NCBI GenBank assembly: GCA_001508335.1
Contig: LGFX01000004.1
Coordinates: 139,654-203,653, forward strand
DNA from: a candidate division TA06 bacterium 32_111
GTDB taxonomy: Bacteria; Hydrothermota; 32-111
DNA: 64,000 bases
Direction of reading: 5' to 3'
The translations under genes were made by a program, and so were the position numbers. Below the pieces are notes generated by a model. It saw only the letters and a program-made list of their open reading frames with translations. It was not told the DNA's origin and did not search any database. This document shows positions 24,837-35,279 of the stretch, piece by piece; the first letter of the stretch is position 1; every line of letters begins with the position of its first letter.

Positions 24837-25300
24837 AAATTTTTAAATGTTCTGTTTGCGGATACATTCATAAAGGAGAGAATCCACCGCAAGTGTGTCC
24901 TAACTGTAAATCACCGAAAGAGAAATTTAATGAAATAGAAAGTGAGGATTTAACAAAAATTTTTATGTTCTATGGAGAAAAAGTTTCTTATGGAGAAAAA
25001 ATAGAGATAAATCCTTTTTTCGATAAATTAGAGATCCTTTCTCCCTACATATACAATATGCCTGTAAATTCTAAAGCCCCATTACATAAACATCCAAACA
25101 ACGATGAGATATTTTTCGTGATAAGGGGAAAGATAAAATTTTACATAGATGGTAAAGTTTTTGTATTAAGAGAGGGTGATCTTGCTTACGCTTCAAAAGG
25201 TGTTGTTCATAACTTTGAGAACATCTCGGATGAGGTTGGGGTATTTCTGTCGCTGAAGGGACCAAAACCTGTTTCTACCGAGTTTGTGGAAAGTTCTTGA
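24833..25300 (+). CDS. Rubredoxin-like zinc/iron ribbon fused to a cupin
   Basis: 155 residues. Residues 1-35 form a rubrerythrin-type rubredoxin knuckle pair (C6-x2-C9-G and C22-P-N-C25). Residues ~65-140 are a small cupin with metal ligands in L-H-K-H-P-N-N-D-E and a later V-H-N-F. The known rubredoxin-like ribbon usually moves electrons; the cupin may bind a metal or small molecule. ATG with AGGAG 5 nt upstream, translationally coupled (ATGA) to the SGNH gene. The combination suggests a redox- or metal-sensing role, not shown by sequence alone. Confidence 0.78.
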   Translation: MKIFKCSVCGYIHKGENPPQVCPNCKSPKEKFNEIESEDLTKIFMFYGEKVSYGEKIEINPFFDKLEILSPYIYNMPVNSKAPLHKHPNNDEIFFVIRGKIKFYIDGKVFVLREGDLAYASKGVVHNFENISDEVGVFLSLKGPKPVSTEFVESS

Positions 25301-25327
25301 CTATTTTTTTATAAAATATAATATAAT
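25297..25327 (+). promoter_or_regulatory. Probable promoter of the giant repeat protein gene
   Basis: TTGACT (25297-25302) is followed by two overlapping TATAAT boxes, 25317-25322 (14-bp spacing) and 25322-25327 (19-bp spacing). Neither spacing is ideal, so the exact -10 is uncertain. Confidence 0.4.
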
Positions 25328-25346
25328 TTATTAGATGGAGGTTTTA

Positions 25347-28300
25347 ATGAGGAAAATATTTCTTTTCATATTTCAAATTCTTTTTGCTTTTTCAATCTTC
25401 TCAGCATCATATAATTTGAGAACTCCCAATGGAAATGAAAATTATATCGTGGGGAATCAGATGCCAATTCATTGGGATGTTACTGGAAGCATAACATCAG
25501 CGAGGTTGGAATACTCTATAGATGGTGGTACAAACTGGGTTCTCATTTACAGTTCAACTCAAAATGATGGAGATTACTTATGGACTGTTCCAAACAACCC
25601 ATCCTTGACGTGTAAAATAAAAATATCCAACCCATCAGATCCTAATGACTACGATGTTAGTGATACCTTTTTTGTTATTTCAAGACCAGAGATCTTCATA
25701 AAAAAACCTGTTCAAAATGATACTTTGATAATAGGTGAGAATTACCCTATACATTGGGATTGGACTGGAGTTTTTGCAAATGTTAAAATAGAATACACAA
25801 TTGATGGTGGAACTAATTGGGTTGTAATAACAAGTTCAACTCAAAATGATGGAGAGTACATCTGGACAGTTCCAAACGCTCCATCAGACCAGTGTAAAAT
25901 TAGAATAACCAATACTTCAGATCCAAACTCTTTTGCTGTTACACAGGATTCGTTTTCTATAGCCATCAACTCGGTAAAACTTATTAGTCCAAATGGAGGA
26001 GAGAGTTATATAACAGGTAAATATTTCCCAATATACTGGGAGTGGAGTGGCTCTTTTTCAAATGTAAAATTAGAGTACTCTGCCGATTCTGGAAATATAT
26101 GGACAAATATAACAACATCAACTGTAAATGATGGTAGTTACAACTGGTTAATACCTTCCATAAATCCATCATCAAAATGTTTGTTAAAGATAACCAACAC
26201 CTTAAACCCGGAAGTTTATGATATTTCAGATTATCCCTTCTCCATACTCTCAACATCACTAACACTGTTAACCCCAAATGGTGGGGAAACCTTTGTTGCG
26301 GGGACTAAAGCAAACATAAGTTGGGATTGGGAAGGTTCGATATCCAATGTTAAACTCGAATACTCAACAGATGGCGGAGTGAACTGGAGCAACATAGTTA
26401 CTTCAACAACAAACGATGGTAGTTACCTTTGGACTGTTCCAAATTTATCAACTTCAAATCTACTTTTAAGAATAACTAATGTGAACGATGCAAACTGTTA
26501 CGATGTTTCAAATTCAACTTCAACTATAGTTACAGCTCAAATAGACGTTACTTTTCCCAACGGTAGTGAGGAACTTATTGTTGGTGAAAAATACCCTGTA
26601 AGTTGGAATTGGACAGGGACATTTTCAAATGTAAAGATAGAGTATTCAACCAACAACGGTTCAAGTTGGTCAACGATTGATGCTTCAGATCCAAACGATG
26701 GATCTTTTGTCTGGACTGTACCTTCTACACCTTCCAATCAATGTATTATAAAAATTTCTGATGCTGCCAACTCTTCAGTATACGATATTTCCAATTCAAC
26801 CTTTACTATAAAAAAGCCCCAAATAAAGATTATAAAAATGAATGGGAATGATACACTTATCTCTTCCAACAGATATCCTATCCTCTGGCAGAGCGAAGGA
26901 ACAGTTTCGAATGTCAACATAGAATATTCAACCAACGGTGGATTAACCTGGAACACTATAGTTTCAAACACAACAAACGATGGTAGTTATGTGTGGACGG
27001 TTCCATCTACACCATCTTCTACTTATCTTTTAAAAATAACGAATTCAGCAGATGTTACATCTTACGATATAAGTGATACAACATTTGTAGTGCTTTCTCC
27101 AACTTTAAATCTTTTGTCTCCAAAAGGTGGAGAAACATTTAAAATTGGTGAAAAGTATCCAATACTTTGGAATAGCAACAGTGATTTTTCAACAGTTAAT
27201 ATAGATTATTCTTCAGATAGTGGAACAAGTTGGAATCCTATAGTTTCTTCTGAAGCAAACGATGGTTCCTATGTATGGAGTATACCTTCTACAATGACCC
27301 CATCATCCACTTATAGAATAAGGGTTAGAAATGGTTCAGACAACAACTCTTTCGATATCTCCGATAGCAATTTTGCACTTTCACCTGTTCAAATAAAAAT
27401 TCTTTCTCCAGATTCAGGTTCTTCTTTGATTTCTGGAGAAAAAGTCTCAATAAATTACACTTTTGATGCTAACTTTTCTAATGTAAAGATAGAGTACTCT
27501 TATGATAACCAGTTAACATGGAATGTTATTACAAATAGTTCTACAAATAGTGGAACATATTTATGGACTGTTCCAGTTTTGAACTCTTCAGATTGTTTTA
27601 TTAAAATTTTAAACCTTTCAGATAGTTTGAACTCCTATGCAATTTCTAAAAAATTTTCAATAGGTAAAGGTGTTATAAATGTAAAATCTCCAAAAGTTGG
27701 GGATTCCTTGATAGTTGGGAATGTCTACCAGATAATATGGGAGAATAGTGGAGAAATATCCAACGTTAAAATAGAATACTCAACTGATGGAGGTTCAACA
27801 TGGAATGTGATTTCAAACTCAACTTCCAATGAGGGATCTTACTTCTGGACAATACCTTCTATTATAAGTTCAAATGTTTTAATTAAAGTTTCAGATACAT
27901 CCGATCCAACAAACTTTGCAACTAGTGGACAATTTTCTATAATTCCTGCTATAATTACTCTTATTTCTCCAAATGGGGGAGAGAGTATAACTGCTGGAGA
28001 TTATTTCCCTATAGAATGGAACTGGAGTGGGAGTTTCTCTTATGTGAAACTCGAATACTCAACCGATGGTGGATCAACATGGACAAAAATAATAAACTCT
28101 GATACAACTAATGATGGCTCCTTTATTTGGAGTGTTCCTTCTACTGCAACAACATCAAATGGACTTTTCAGAATCTCTAACAATCTTGATCCAACGAATA
28201 CTTTTGACATTTCTAATTCTACTTTCTCTATAGTTTCACCAACGGTGACAGTTATTTATCCAAACGGCGGAGAGACTCTTGTCGGTGGAGAGGTGTATCC

Positions 28301-31300
28301 TATCAGATGGAGAAGTGAAGGAAATTTTGCAAACGTTATGATAGAATACACAACCGATGGAGTGAACTGGACTGTTATAGATGCCTCGGATCCAAACGAT
28401 GGTGTTTTCAACTGGACTGCTCCATCTATAGTTTCTACAAATGTAAAAATAAGGGTAACAAGTACAACAGATGGCAATACAGTTGATCTTTCGGATAGCA
28501 ACTTTTCGATAGTTTCCCCATCCTTAATGGTACTTTCACCAAAAGGTGGAGAAACTTTCGTTTCTGGAGACATACTTCCAATACATTGGAAAAACAACGG
28601 GTCATTTTCAAATGTGAAAATAGAATATTCAACAAACAATGGTTCAACATGGAACACAATAACTTCAACAACTGCAAATAATGGATATTACAGGTGGACT
28701 ATTCCAGCACTTGTTGTTTCAGATTCGGTAAAAATAAAAGTTACAAGTACTTCCGATTCTTTAACGAAAGGAGTATCAAATGGTGTAGTTTCAATAAAAA
28801 GACCAACTTTCAAACTTTTAACACCAAACGGTTTTGAAAATCTAATAGTTGGAGAGTACACTCCAATACATTGGGAAAATGATGGACAGGTTTCAAATGT
28901 GAAACTCGAATACTCAACTGATGGTGGAACAGTTTGGAATAATATCTCAACATCTGAAACCAATGATGGAAACTATATATGGAAGGTTCCAAACGATGTT
29001 TCAAATCTGTGTAGGATAAAAGTAACAAACATTTCCGATAACCTTTCTTACGATTTATCCGATACCAACTTCTCGATTTTAAAACCAACTGTTTCCGTTT
29101 TCTCTCCAGATAGCGGAGCTGTTCTGATAGTAGGTAACAAATATCCAATATACTGGAATTGGACAGGAACTGTTGATAGTGTCATTATAGAGCTCTACTA
29201 TAAAGTTTCTGGAGTTGTTCAAAACACTTTCATCTCAACGGCAACCTTAAATACTGGAAGTTTTGCTTTCACCGTTCCTAACTATGTTAGCGACAGTTGC
29301 TGGATAAAAGTAACAAGCACTGCGAGTGATTCTGTTTACTCTCTCTCAAAGGTCTTTTCTATAGTAAGACCCATCTATACAATAGTTCAACCGAATGGTG
29401 GAGAGTATTTTTACGGTGGTGAAAAAAGAGAGATAAATTGGAATTGGATAGGTGGTCCGGATTCTGTTTCCCTATTCTATTCTATAGATGGTGGTTTGAA
29501 CTATACTCCTATAAAAACTATTAAAAATAGCGGATCTTACTTATGGAAAATTCCACACTCAGCTTTTTCAACCTATAAGTTGAAAGTTATGTCAACAAAA
29601 GATAACTACGCTTTTGACGAATCTGATAGTAACTTCACTGTAAATAACCCAACCATAAATATAGATCAACCTTTAGCTGGTGATTTTTGTTATTATAACT
29701 CTTATTTCCCTATTTATACAACAAACAGAGGGACGATTGAAGATTCAGTTCTAATAAAGCTTGAAAGCTCTTTAAAGGGAGAAATAAGTTTAGGTAAATT
29801 CCAAACAAAAGAATATTACATGTTTTTTGATACTTTTTGTGATACTTTAGATAAATTTGTTATCAAAATTTATGACAAAAATGGAACTTACCTTTACGAT
29901 ACATCTGACACAATTATTGTTTTACCTCAACCTACGACGAATACCATACTATTCCCAAATCAAAATGACACAATGTACGTTGATGAAACATACTATTTAA
30001 TCTGGAACTCTTCTTATGATACAACTTATAAAGCAACGGTTTCATATTCAACTGATGCTGTGAACTACATAATTTTAGCCGATAAGATAAAAAACGAAAA
30101 CTTTTTTTTGATGACTTTGCCACATACAGCATCTTCTAACAATTTTTCTTTAAAAATTGATTTTTACAATGGTGCAGGTTTTTTTGACACAAGTTTAACA
30201 GTTGGTAACCTTATAGTAAAAAATACTCTTCTTGATTTTATATATCCAGATGATACTGATACATTCTATGTTGGAAGAAAGCACTATATAATCTGGCGAG
30301 ATGTAAAAGGAACTACACCGTCTGTTCAACTCTATTACAACACAGACGGAATAACATGGAAGGAGATAATAAGTCAAACCCCAGATACCGGTTCATACCT
30401 ATGGACAATCCCAAATGAACCTACTTCTAACGCAAGGATAAGGTTGCAAGAGTATGGAGATACAAACACTACAGTTTATTCAAAAAATTTTGTTATAAAA
30501 CCACAAGAGTTATTCATAACTTCTCCTATTTACAATGACACATTACTTTCTGGAAGAAGCTATCATATTAGTTGGTACAACCTTGGTCTTATTGATACTG
30601 TTAACATATATTATTCTTTAGATGGTGGAACAAACTGGAGTTTTATAACAAAACAGGTAAACAACTACTATTATAACTGGACCGTTCCAAACTATTCGAC
30701 GAATGAGGCACTTTTAAAGGTGGAATTTTCTAAAAACAGTAACGTTTATGATATCTCTGATACATTCACTATTGTTCCACAGAGTATTTTTGTAACATAT
30801 CCTGACAGTTCAACAGTATGGTATTCTGGAAACAAATATTATATCACCTGGGATTATACAGGGAATTTCTCAAACGTTAAAATAACTTACTCCCTTGATA
30901 ATGGAAAGAACTGGAGTGTTATTTCAAATTCAACAACAAACTCACAGAATTATCTCTGGACAGTTCCCCAGACATTTTCAGATTCTGTTCTTGTAAAAGT
31001 TTCAAACGCAAGTGATACAACGAGGTTCGACCTTTCTCAGATATTTAGAATAGTTCCTCAGGAGATAACAGTGAACTATCCAAAAGGAACGGATAGTTTA
31101 ATATCCGGGAAAAGTTATAATATTACCTGGGTTTATAAGGGACTTTTCGATTCGGCTATAGTTGAGTATTCGACAAACAACGGTCTTTCTTGGAGCAGTG
31201 TTGGAAAAACTCTAACTTCCAACAGATACTATCTATGGACTACTCCAAATGTTAAAAGTGATTCAACACTTGTAAGGATAGTTAACAAGGATAACACTTC

Positions 31301-34300
31301 TGCGCTGGGAGTTTCCGATCTATTCTCAATATCCGATAAAATTATAAATGTTACCTCACCAAAACTGAATGAAGAATATATTGTTGGGGAAAAGATGCTT
31401 ATAACATTCGATTTCCTTGGTTCATCTAATGATTCAGTTATAATTTCTTACTCAACAGATGGGGGAACGAACTGGACACAGATAGATACAATACCATCTT
31501 CAACACACTACCTTGAATGGACTGTTCCAAATGTGATAAGTTCGAACTGTTTTATAAAGGTCACATGTTTAAGGTTAACCTCCTCCTATGCTATAAGCGA
31601 AAAGTTTTCGATTGTTCCACAAACCGTGAATGTAACATCACCGATATCTTCATCAGAATGGATAGCTGGAAGAAAATATTATATTACCTGGAATTATACT
31701 GGTAGTTTTTCGAATGTTGTTCTCGAATACTCAACAAATGGTGGTTCAACCTGGCAGATTATAGCAACTAACACAAACTCAAAATATTATCTATGGACAC
31801 TACCTAACATTTCATCAACAAACTCTTTGGTAAGGGTCAAGAACAGTTCAAACAGTTCAGTTTTCGGAGTATCTCCAACATTCATAACAAAATATCCTTC
31901 CATAAATGTTGTAACTCCGGAAAGTATAGATACTCTCATTTCTGGAAATTATTATTATATAACCTGGTCTTCAAATATGGGTTCAGGTGATAGTGTAGTT
32001 CTATCCTATTCGAAAAATGGAGGAACAAATTATACAATAATTGATACCGTTAGTGCTTCTTTGAAGTATTTCAAATGGAGAACACCGCAGGGTGGTTCAA
32101 CAAATTGTATTGTAAAGATATCAGGTTACGAATCACCTTCAATAGAAGGTTATTCACAAACTTTTGTTATAAAAGATCAGTCAATATCTTTGACCTATCC
32201 TCTGTTAAACGATACGATATTAACTCTTTCTCCATTCTATCTGACCTGGAATTATACTGGAGGAATAGATACACTTGTTGGCGAATACTCCCTGGATAAT
32301 GGAACAAACTGGACAACATTCTCATCATCTATAGTTGCTTCAAATCAGAATTATCTTTTCGATCCTTTCCCACTTTCAAGTTCATCACAGACACTTTTAA
32401 AATTAACTAATAAGGCGAATGTTTCTGTAGGTGGGATCTCACAACAGTTTATAACAGTTTACCCTTCAATTGAAATTACCTCTTTTGAAAATAACTCCTC
32501 TTATTTAGTTGGAAGTAAAATCTTTATAACATGGAAAAACAGTGGCGCACTTGATAAAGTTAACATATACTATTCTGTTGATAATGGAAGTAGTTATACC
32601 ACAATAGTCTCAGATTACAGTAACTCTGGGTACTATGAATGGACAGTTCCCAATTACATTTCAGATAGTTGTTTTATAAAAGTATCCTACTCCTCCTCTG
32701 AAACTATTAACGATATTTCAGAAAGGTTTGCCATAGTTCCTCAAACAGTTACCATACTTTCACCAATAGTTAACGATTCTATGATGATTACAAAAACTTA
32801 TCCTATTACTTGGTTTAACACTGGAACTATTGATAATGTTATGTTGGAGTATTCTCTTGATGGTGGAAGTTTATGGAGCACGATTACAGGTTCTACAACT
32901 AATAACAAATACTATGAATGGACACTCCCAACAACATTATCATCAACGGATAATGCACTTGTAAGGGTAAGCAACCTTTCGAACCTGAATGTTTACGATA
33001 ATTCGGACACCTTCAAAATTTTACCTCAAAAAATAGAGGTAACATATCCTAAATCAAACTCTCAATTCTATGTAAGTAGAAAGTATTTTATAACATGGAA
33101 AACAACTGGAACCATTTCGAATGTAAATCTCTACTATTCTTTAAATAATGGAGCAAGCTGGAACACACTCGTTTCAAATCTAACGAATAACGGTTACTAT
33201 GAATGGACCGTCCCTGATGTAAATTCTGACCTTGTTCTTATAAAGGTTACGAATTCAAACGATGAATCAGTTTTCGATGAAAGTGAAACTTTTTCAATAA
33301 TACCACAACTAATACTTGTTAACTCTCCATTATCAACTGATAGATGGGTTGTTGGAAGAAAATATTACGTTACGTGGACTAACATCGGAACGATTTCAAA
33401 GGTTAGGATAGAATACTCATACAATGATGGCATAGATTGGAATATTATAACAGATAACCTTTCCAACACTAAAGGTTACGAGTGGACTATTCCAAACACA
33501 CCATCTGAGAACTGTTTTGTTAGGGTTTCAAACTATGATAATACTAATGTGAATGGAATCAGCCCAAGGTTTGCAATTCCTTTGCAAACTATAGAGGTTC
33601 TTTCTCCCAAAACAACCGATATGTACATATCTGGAAACAAATACTATATAACATGGAAAAACACTGGAACCATTTCTGCTGTTGATATACAGTACTCGAA
33701 AGACAATGGAGCTACATGGACATATGTTGCAACCAATTTAACCAACTCCGGTTACTATGAATGGACGGTTCCTACAGAGAATTCAACTAACTGTCTTGTT
33801 AAAATTTTGAATAGCAGTAACTCTAATGTTTTTGGTATATCAGATGTTTTCACAATTTTACCCCAGGAGATAACTGTCACATCTCCAAGTAATTCTGATA
33901 CGATGCTGGCTGGAAGAAAATACTTTATAACGTGGAGGAATACTGGTGCATTTACAACATGTGATATATTCTACTCTACAGATCTTGGCTCCCAATGGAG
34001 ATCTATAGCCTCAGGAGTTACAAATAAAGGTTACTATGAATGGACCATCCCTGATATAGCGGTTTCAGATATGGCTCTGATAAAAATATCCAACTCATCA
34101 CAATCTACCATATATGGAATTTCAGACACTTTTGTTATATCAAAGCCGATAGTTAGGTTCACCTCTCCAGTATTGGGAGACATTTTTGAAACGACCAAAA
34201 AATACTATTTCACTTGGACAACTCTTGGAACAATTCTACAGTACAACCTTGAGATCTCATACGACAAAGGTATAAACTGGACTCAGATTGTTGTTAACCA

Positions 34301-34742
34301 GAACAACAGTGGTAACTATGAATGGACTGTTCCTTCAGGTCTTTATTCAGATAGTTGTATGTTAAAACTTACATCCAGTTCCAACAACTCGATCTTCTAT
34401 TATTCTGATCTTTTCTCAATAGTTTCATATTCGAACATAGATGAGGTAACTATTCTTAAAAATAAAACGATAAAATACTTTAACGCTAGAATCAATAGTA
34501 ATTTCAATGAAAATGTTCTATTCTATGAGATTCCTTCCGATTGTAACACTAAGATAGAAATTTTTGATATTTCTGGAAGAAATGTAGGAAAAATTTTTGA
34601 TGGGAAAATAGAATTTGGAGTTCACAGATTTTCACTCAAAAATATTTTGAAAAATAAAGGAGTTTACTTTATAAAGATTCTCTCCGAAAAGGATGGAAAA
34701 GTTCTCTATGAAAAGAACATTAAATTTATGAATCTGAAGTGA
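25347..34742 (+). CDS. Giant surface protein of ~32 Ig-like repeats, T9SS cargo
   Basis: 3,131 residues from ATG 25347, where GGAGG lies 5 nt upstream (an ATG at 25335 is part of that site). Signal peptide ~1-20. About 32 repeats of ~93 residues follow, each with a P-N-G-G-E or similar start, x-I-x-W near position 20, V-x-x-E-Y-S-x-D-G-G-x-x-W, then W-T-V-P and an I-K-I/V strand. One unit near 29650-29900 is degenerate. Early units carry N-D-G-S-Y, later ones N-x-G-Y-Y-E-W, so the array has two sub-blocks. The last ~90 residues form a T9SS sorting domain. It resembles long adhesins or S-layer-like stalk proteins; the ligand is unknown. Confidence 0.88.
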   Translation: MRKIFLFIFQILFAFSIFSASYNLRTPNGNENYIVGNQMPIHWDVTGSITSARLEYSIDGGTNWVLIYSSTQNDGDYLWTVPNNPSLTCKIKISNPSDPNDYDVSDTFFVISRPEIFIKKPVQNDTLIIGENYPIHWDWTGVFANVKIEYTIDGGTNWVVITSSTQNDGEYIWTVPNAPSDQCKIRITNTSDPNSFAVTQDSFSIAINSVKLISPNGGESYITGKYFPIYWEWSGSFSNVKLEYSADSGNIWTNITTSTVNDGSYNWLIPSINPSSKCLLKITNTLNPEVYDISDYPFSILSTSLTLLTPNGGETFVAGTKANISWDWEGSISNVKLEYSTDGGVNWSNIVTSTTNDGSYLWTVPNLSTSNLLLRITNVNDANCYDVSNSTSTIVTAQIDVTFPNGSEELIVGEKYPVSWNWTGTFSNVKIEYSTNNGSSWSTIDASDPNDGSFVWTVPSTPSNQCIIKISDAANSSVYDISNSTFTIKKPQIKIIKMNGNDTLISSNRYPILWQSEGTVSNVNIEYSTNGGLTWNTIVSNTTNDGSYVWTVPSTPSSTYLLKITNSADVTSYDISDTTFVVLSPTLNLLSPKGGETFKIGEKYPILWNSNSDFSTVNIDYSSDSGTSWNPIVSSEANDGSYVWSIPSTMTPSSTYRIRVRNGSDNNSFDISDSNFALSPVQIKILSPDSGSSLISGEKVSINYTFDANFSNVKIEYSYDNQLTWNVITNSSTNSGTYLWTVPVLNSSDCFIKILNLSDSLNSYAISKKFSIGKGVINVKSPKVGDSLIVGNVYQIIWENSGEISNVKIEYSTDGGSTWNVISNSTSNEGSYFWTIPSIISSNVLIKVSDTSDPTNFATSGQFSIIPAIITLISPNGGESITAGDYFPIEWNWSGSFSYVKLEYSTDGGSTWTKIINSDTTNDGSFIWSVPSTATTSNGLFRISNNLDPTNTFDISNSTFSIVSPTVTVIYPNGGETLVGGEVYPIRWRSEGNFANVMIEYTTDGVNWTVIDASDPNDGVFNWTAPSIVSTNVKIRVTSTTDGNTVDLSDSNFSIVSPSLMVLSPKGGETFVSGDILPIHWKNNGSFSNVKIEYSTNNGSTWNTITSTTANNGYYRWTIPALVVSDSVKIKVTSTSDSLTKGVSNGVVSIKRPTFKLLTPNGFENLIVGEYTPIHWENDGQVSNVKLEYSTDGGTVWNNISTSETNDGNYIWKVPNDVSNLCRIKVTNISDNLSYDLSDTNFSILKPTVSVFSPDSGAVLIVGNKYPIYWNWTGTVDSVIIELYYKVSGVVQNTFISTATLNTGSFAFTVPNYVSDSCWIKVTSTASDSVYSLSKVFSIVRPIYTIVQPNGGEYFYGGEKREINWNWIGGPDSVSLFYSIDGGLNYTPIKTIKNSGSYLWKIPHSAFSTYKLKVMSTKDNYAFDESDSNFTVNNPTINIDQPLAGDFCYYNSYFPIYTTNRGTIEDSVLIKLESSLKGEISLGKFQTKEYYMFFDTFCDTLDKFVIKIYDKNGTYLYDTSDTIIVLPQPTTNTILFPNQNDTMYVDETYYLIWNSSYDTTYKATVSYSTDAVNYIILADKIKNENFFLMTLPHTASSNNFSLKIDFYNGAGFFDTSLTVGNLIVKNTLLDFIYPDDTDTFYVGRKHYIIWRDVKGTTPSVQLYYNTDGITWKEIISQTPDTGSYLWTIPNEPTSNARIRLQEYGDTNTTVYSKNFVIKPQELFITSPIYNDTLLSGRSYHISWYNLGLIDTVNIYYSLDGGTNWSFITKQVNNYYYNWTVPNYSTNEALLKVEFSKNSNVYDISDTFTIVPQSIFVTYPDSSTVWYSGNKYYITWDYTGNFSNVKITYSLDNGKNWSVISNSTTNSQNYLWTVPQTFSDSVLVKVSNASDTTRFDLSQIFRIVPQEITVNYPKGTDSLISGKSYNITWVYKGLFDSAIVEYSTNNGLSWSSVGKTLTSNRYYLWTTPNVKSDSTLVRIVNKDNTSALGVSDLFSISDKIINVTSPKLNEEYIVGEKMLITFDFLGSSNDSVIISYSTDGGTNWTQIDTIPSSTHYLEWTVPNVISSNCFIKVTCLRLTSSYAISEKFSIVPQTVNVTSPISSSEWIAGRKYYITWNYTGSFSNVVLEYSTNGGSTWQIIATNTNSKYYLWTLPNISSTNSLVRVKNSSNSSVFGVSPTFITKYPSINVVTPESIDTLISGNYYYITWSSNMGSGDSVVLSYSKNGGTNYTIIDTVSASLKYFKWRTPQGGSTNCIVKISGYESPSIEGYSQTFVIKDQSISLTYPLLNDTILTLSPFYLTWNYTGGIDTLVGEYSLDNGTNWTTFSSSIVASNQNYLFDPFPLSSSSQTLLKLTNKANVSVGGISQQFITVYPSIEITSFENNSSYLVGSKIFITWKNSGALDKVNIYYSVDNGSSYTTIVSDYSNSGYYEWTVPNYISDSCFIKVSYSSSETINDISERFAIVPQTVTILSPIVNDSMMITKTYPITWFNTGTIDNVMLEYSLDGGSLWSTITGSTTNNKYYEWTLPTTLSSTDNALVRVSNLSNLNVYDNSDTFKILPQKIEVTYPKSNSQFYVSRKYFITWKTTGTISNVNLYYSLNNGASWNTLVSNLTNNGYYEWTVPDVNSDLVLIKVTNSNDESVFDESETFSIIPQLILVNSPLSTDRWVVGRKYYVTWTNIGTISKVRIEYSYNDGIDWNIITDNLSNTKGYEWTIPNTPSENCFVRVSNYDNTNVNGISPRFAIPLQTIEVLSPKTTDMYISGNKYYITWKNTGTISAVDIQYSKDNGATWTYVATNLTNSGYYEWTVPTENSTNCLVKILNSSNSNVFGISDVFTILPQEITVTSPSNSDTMLAGRKYFITWRNTGAFTTCDIFYSTDLGSQWRSIASGVTNKGYYEWTIPDIAVSDMALIKISNSSQSTIYGISDTFVISKPIVRFTSPVLGDIFETTKKYYFTWTTLGTILQYNLEISYDKGINWTQIVVNQNNSGNYEWTVPSGLYSDSCMLKLTSSSNNSIFYYSDLFSIVSYSNIDEVTILKNKTIKYFNARINSNFNENVLFYEIPSDCNTKIEIFDISGRNVGKIFDGKIEFGVHRFSLKNILKNKGVYFIKILSEKDGKVLYEKNIKFMNLK
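25420..34440 (+). repeat. Array of ~32 diverged protein repeats (~280 bp each)
   Basis: Counted by the W-(T/S)-(V/I)-P anchor that closes each unit. Units share protein motifs but their DNA has diverged, so this is an old array, unlike the fresh 135-bp array at 13511-14003. Confidence 0.85.
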
Positions 34743-34748
34743 GTTAAA

Positions 34749-35279
34749 ATGAAAATGGAAGAACCTGTAATTTTTCTAGAAGGTGAAAAGGTCATCCTCT
34801 CTCCACTTGATGAGGATGACCTATATCCTATACAAAAAATTCTTAACTCTCCAGATGTCAGGAAAAACCTTGCAGAAAGATTCCCCAAAAATAGGTCAAT
34901 GTTAAAGGATTTGATAACTTTGAATAAAGAAAAAAGGGGAGTATTTTTAAAAATCGTTGAGAGGGAAAGTTTTAAAATAGCAGGTATAATAAGTTTATCA
35001 GATTTTAACTGGCCCAATAGGAGAGCGATGCTTTCTATAGCGTTAGGTAAAGATTTTCAAAAAAAAGGTTATGGGACAGAATCAACAAAAATCCTTGTTG
35101 ATTATGGATTCAAAAATCTCCAGTTACATAAAATATCTCTTGAAGTTTACGAATTCAACATGGGTGCGATAAAAATGTATGAAAGTTTGGGTTTTGTAAA
35201 AGAGGGCCATTACAGGAAGCATTCCTTTAAAGATGGGAAATATGTTGACCTTATTTTTATGTCCCTATTAAATGAATAA
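34749..35279 (+). CDS. GNAT-family N-acetyltransferase (RimJ/RimL-like)
   Basis: 176 residues, standard length for the family. The acetyl-CoA loop is Q-K-K-G-Y-G-T-E-S (around residue 100), followed by N-L-Q-L-H-K-I-S-L-E-V and N-x-G-A-I-K-M-Y-E-S-L-G-F, typical of RimJ/RimL or polyamine acetyltransferases. Cytoplasmic. It starts 6 nt after the giant gene and overlaps the next gene by 8 nt, so it is probably co-transcribed with envelope genes; the acceptor amine is unknown. Confidence 0.88.
   Translation: MKMEEPVIFLEGEKVILSPLDEDDLYPIQKILNSPDVRKNLAERFPKNRSMLKDLITLNKEKRGVFLKIVERESFKIAGIISLSDFNWPNRRAMLSIALGKDFQKKGYGTESTKILVDYGFKNLQLHKISLEVYEFNMGAIKMYESLGFVKEGHYRKHSFKDGKYVDLIFMSLLNE

Noticed and set aside
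25335-25346. ATG 25335 as the start of the giant protein
   Set aside because: It overlaps GGAGG (25337-25341), which is correctly placed for ATG 25347.
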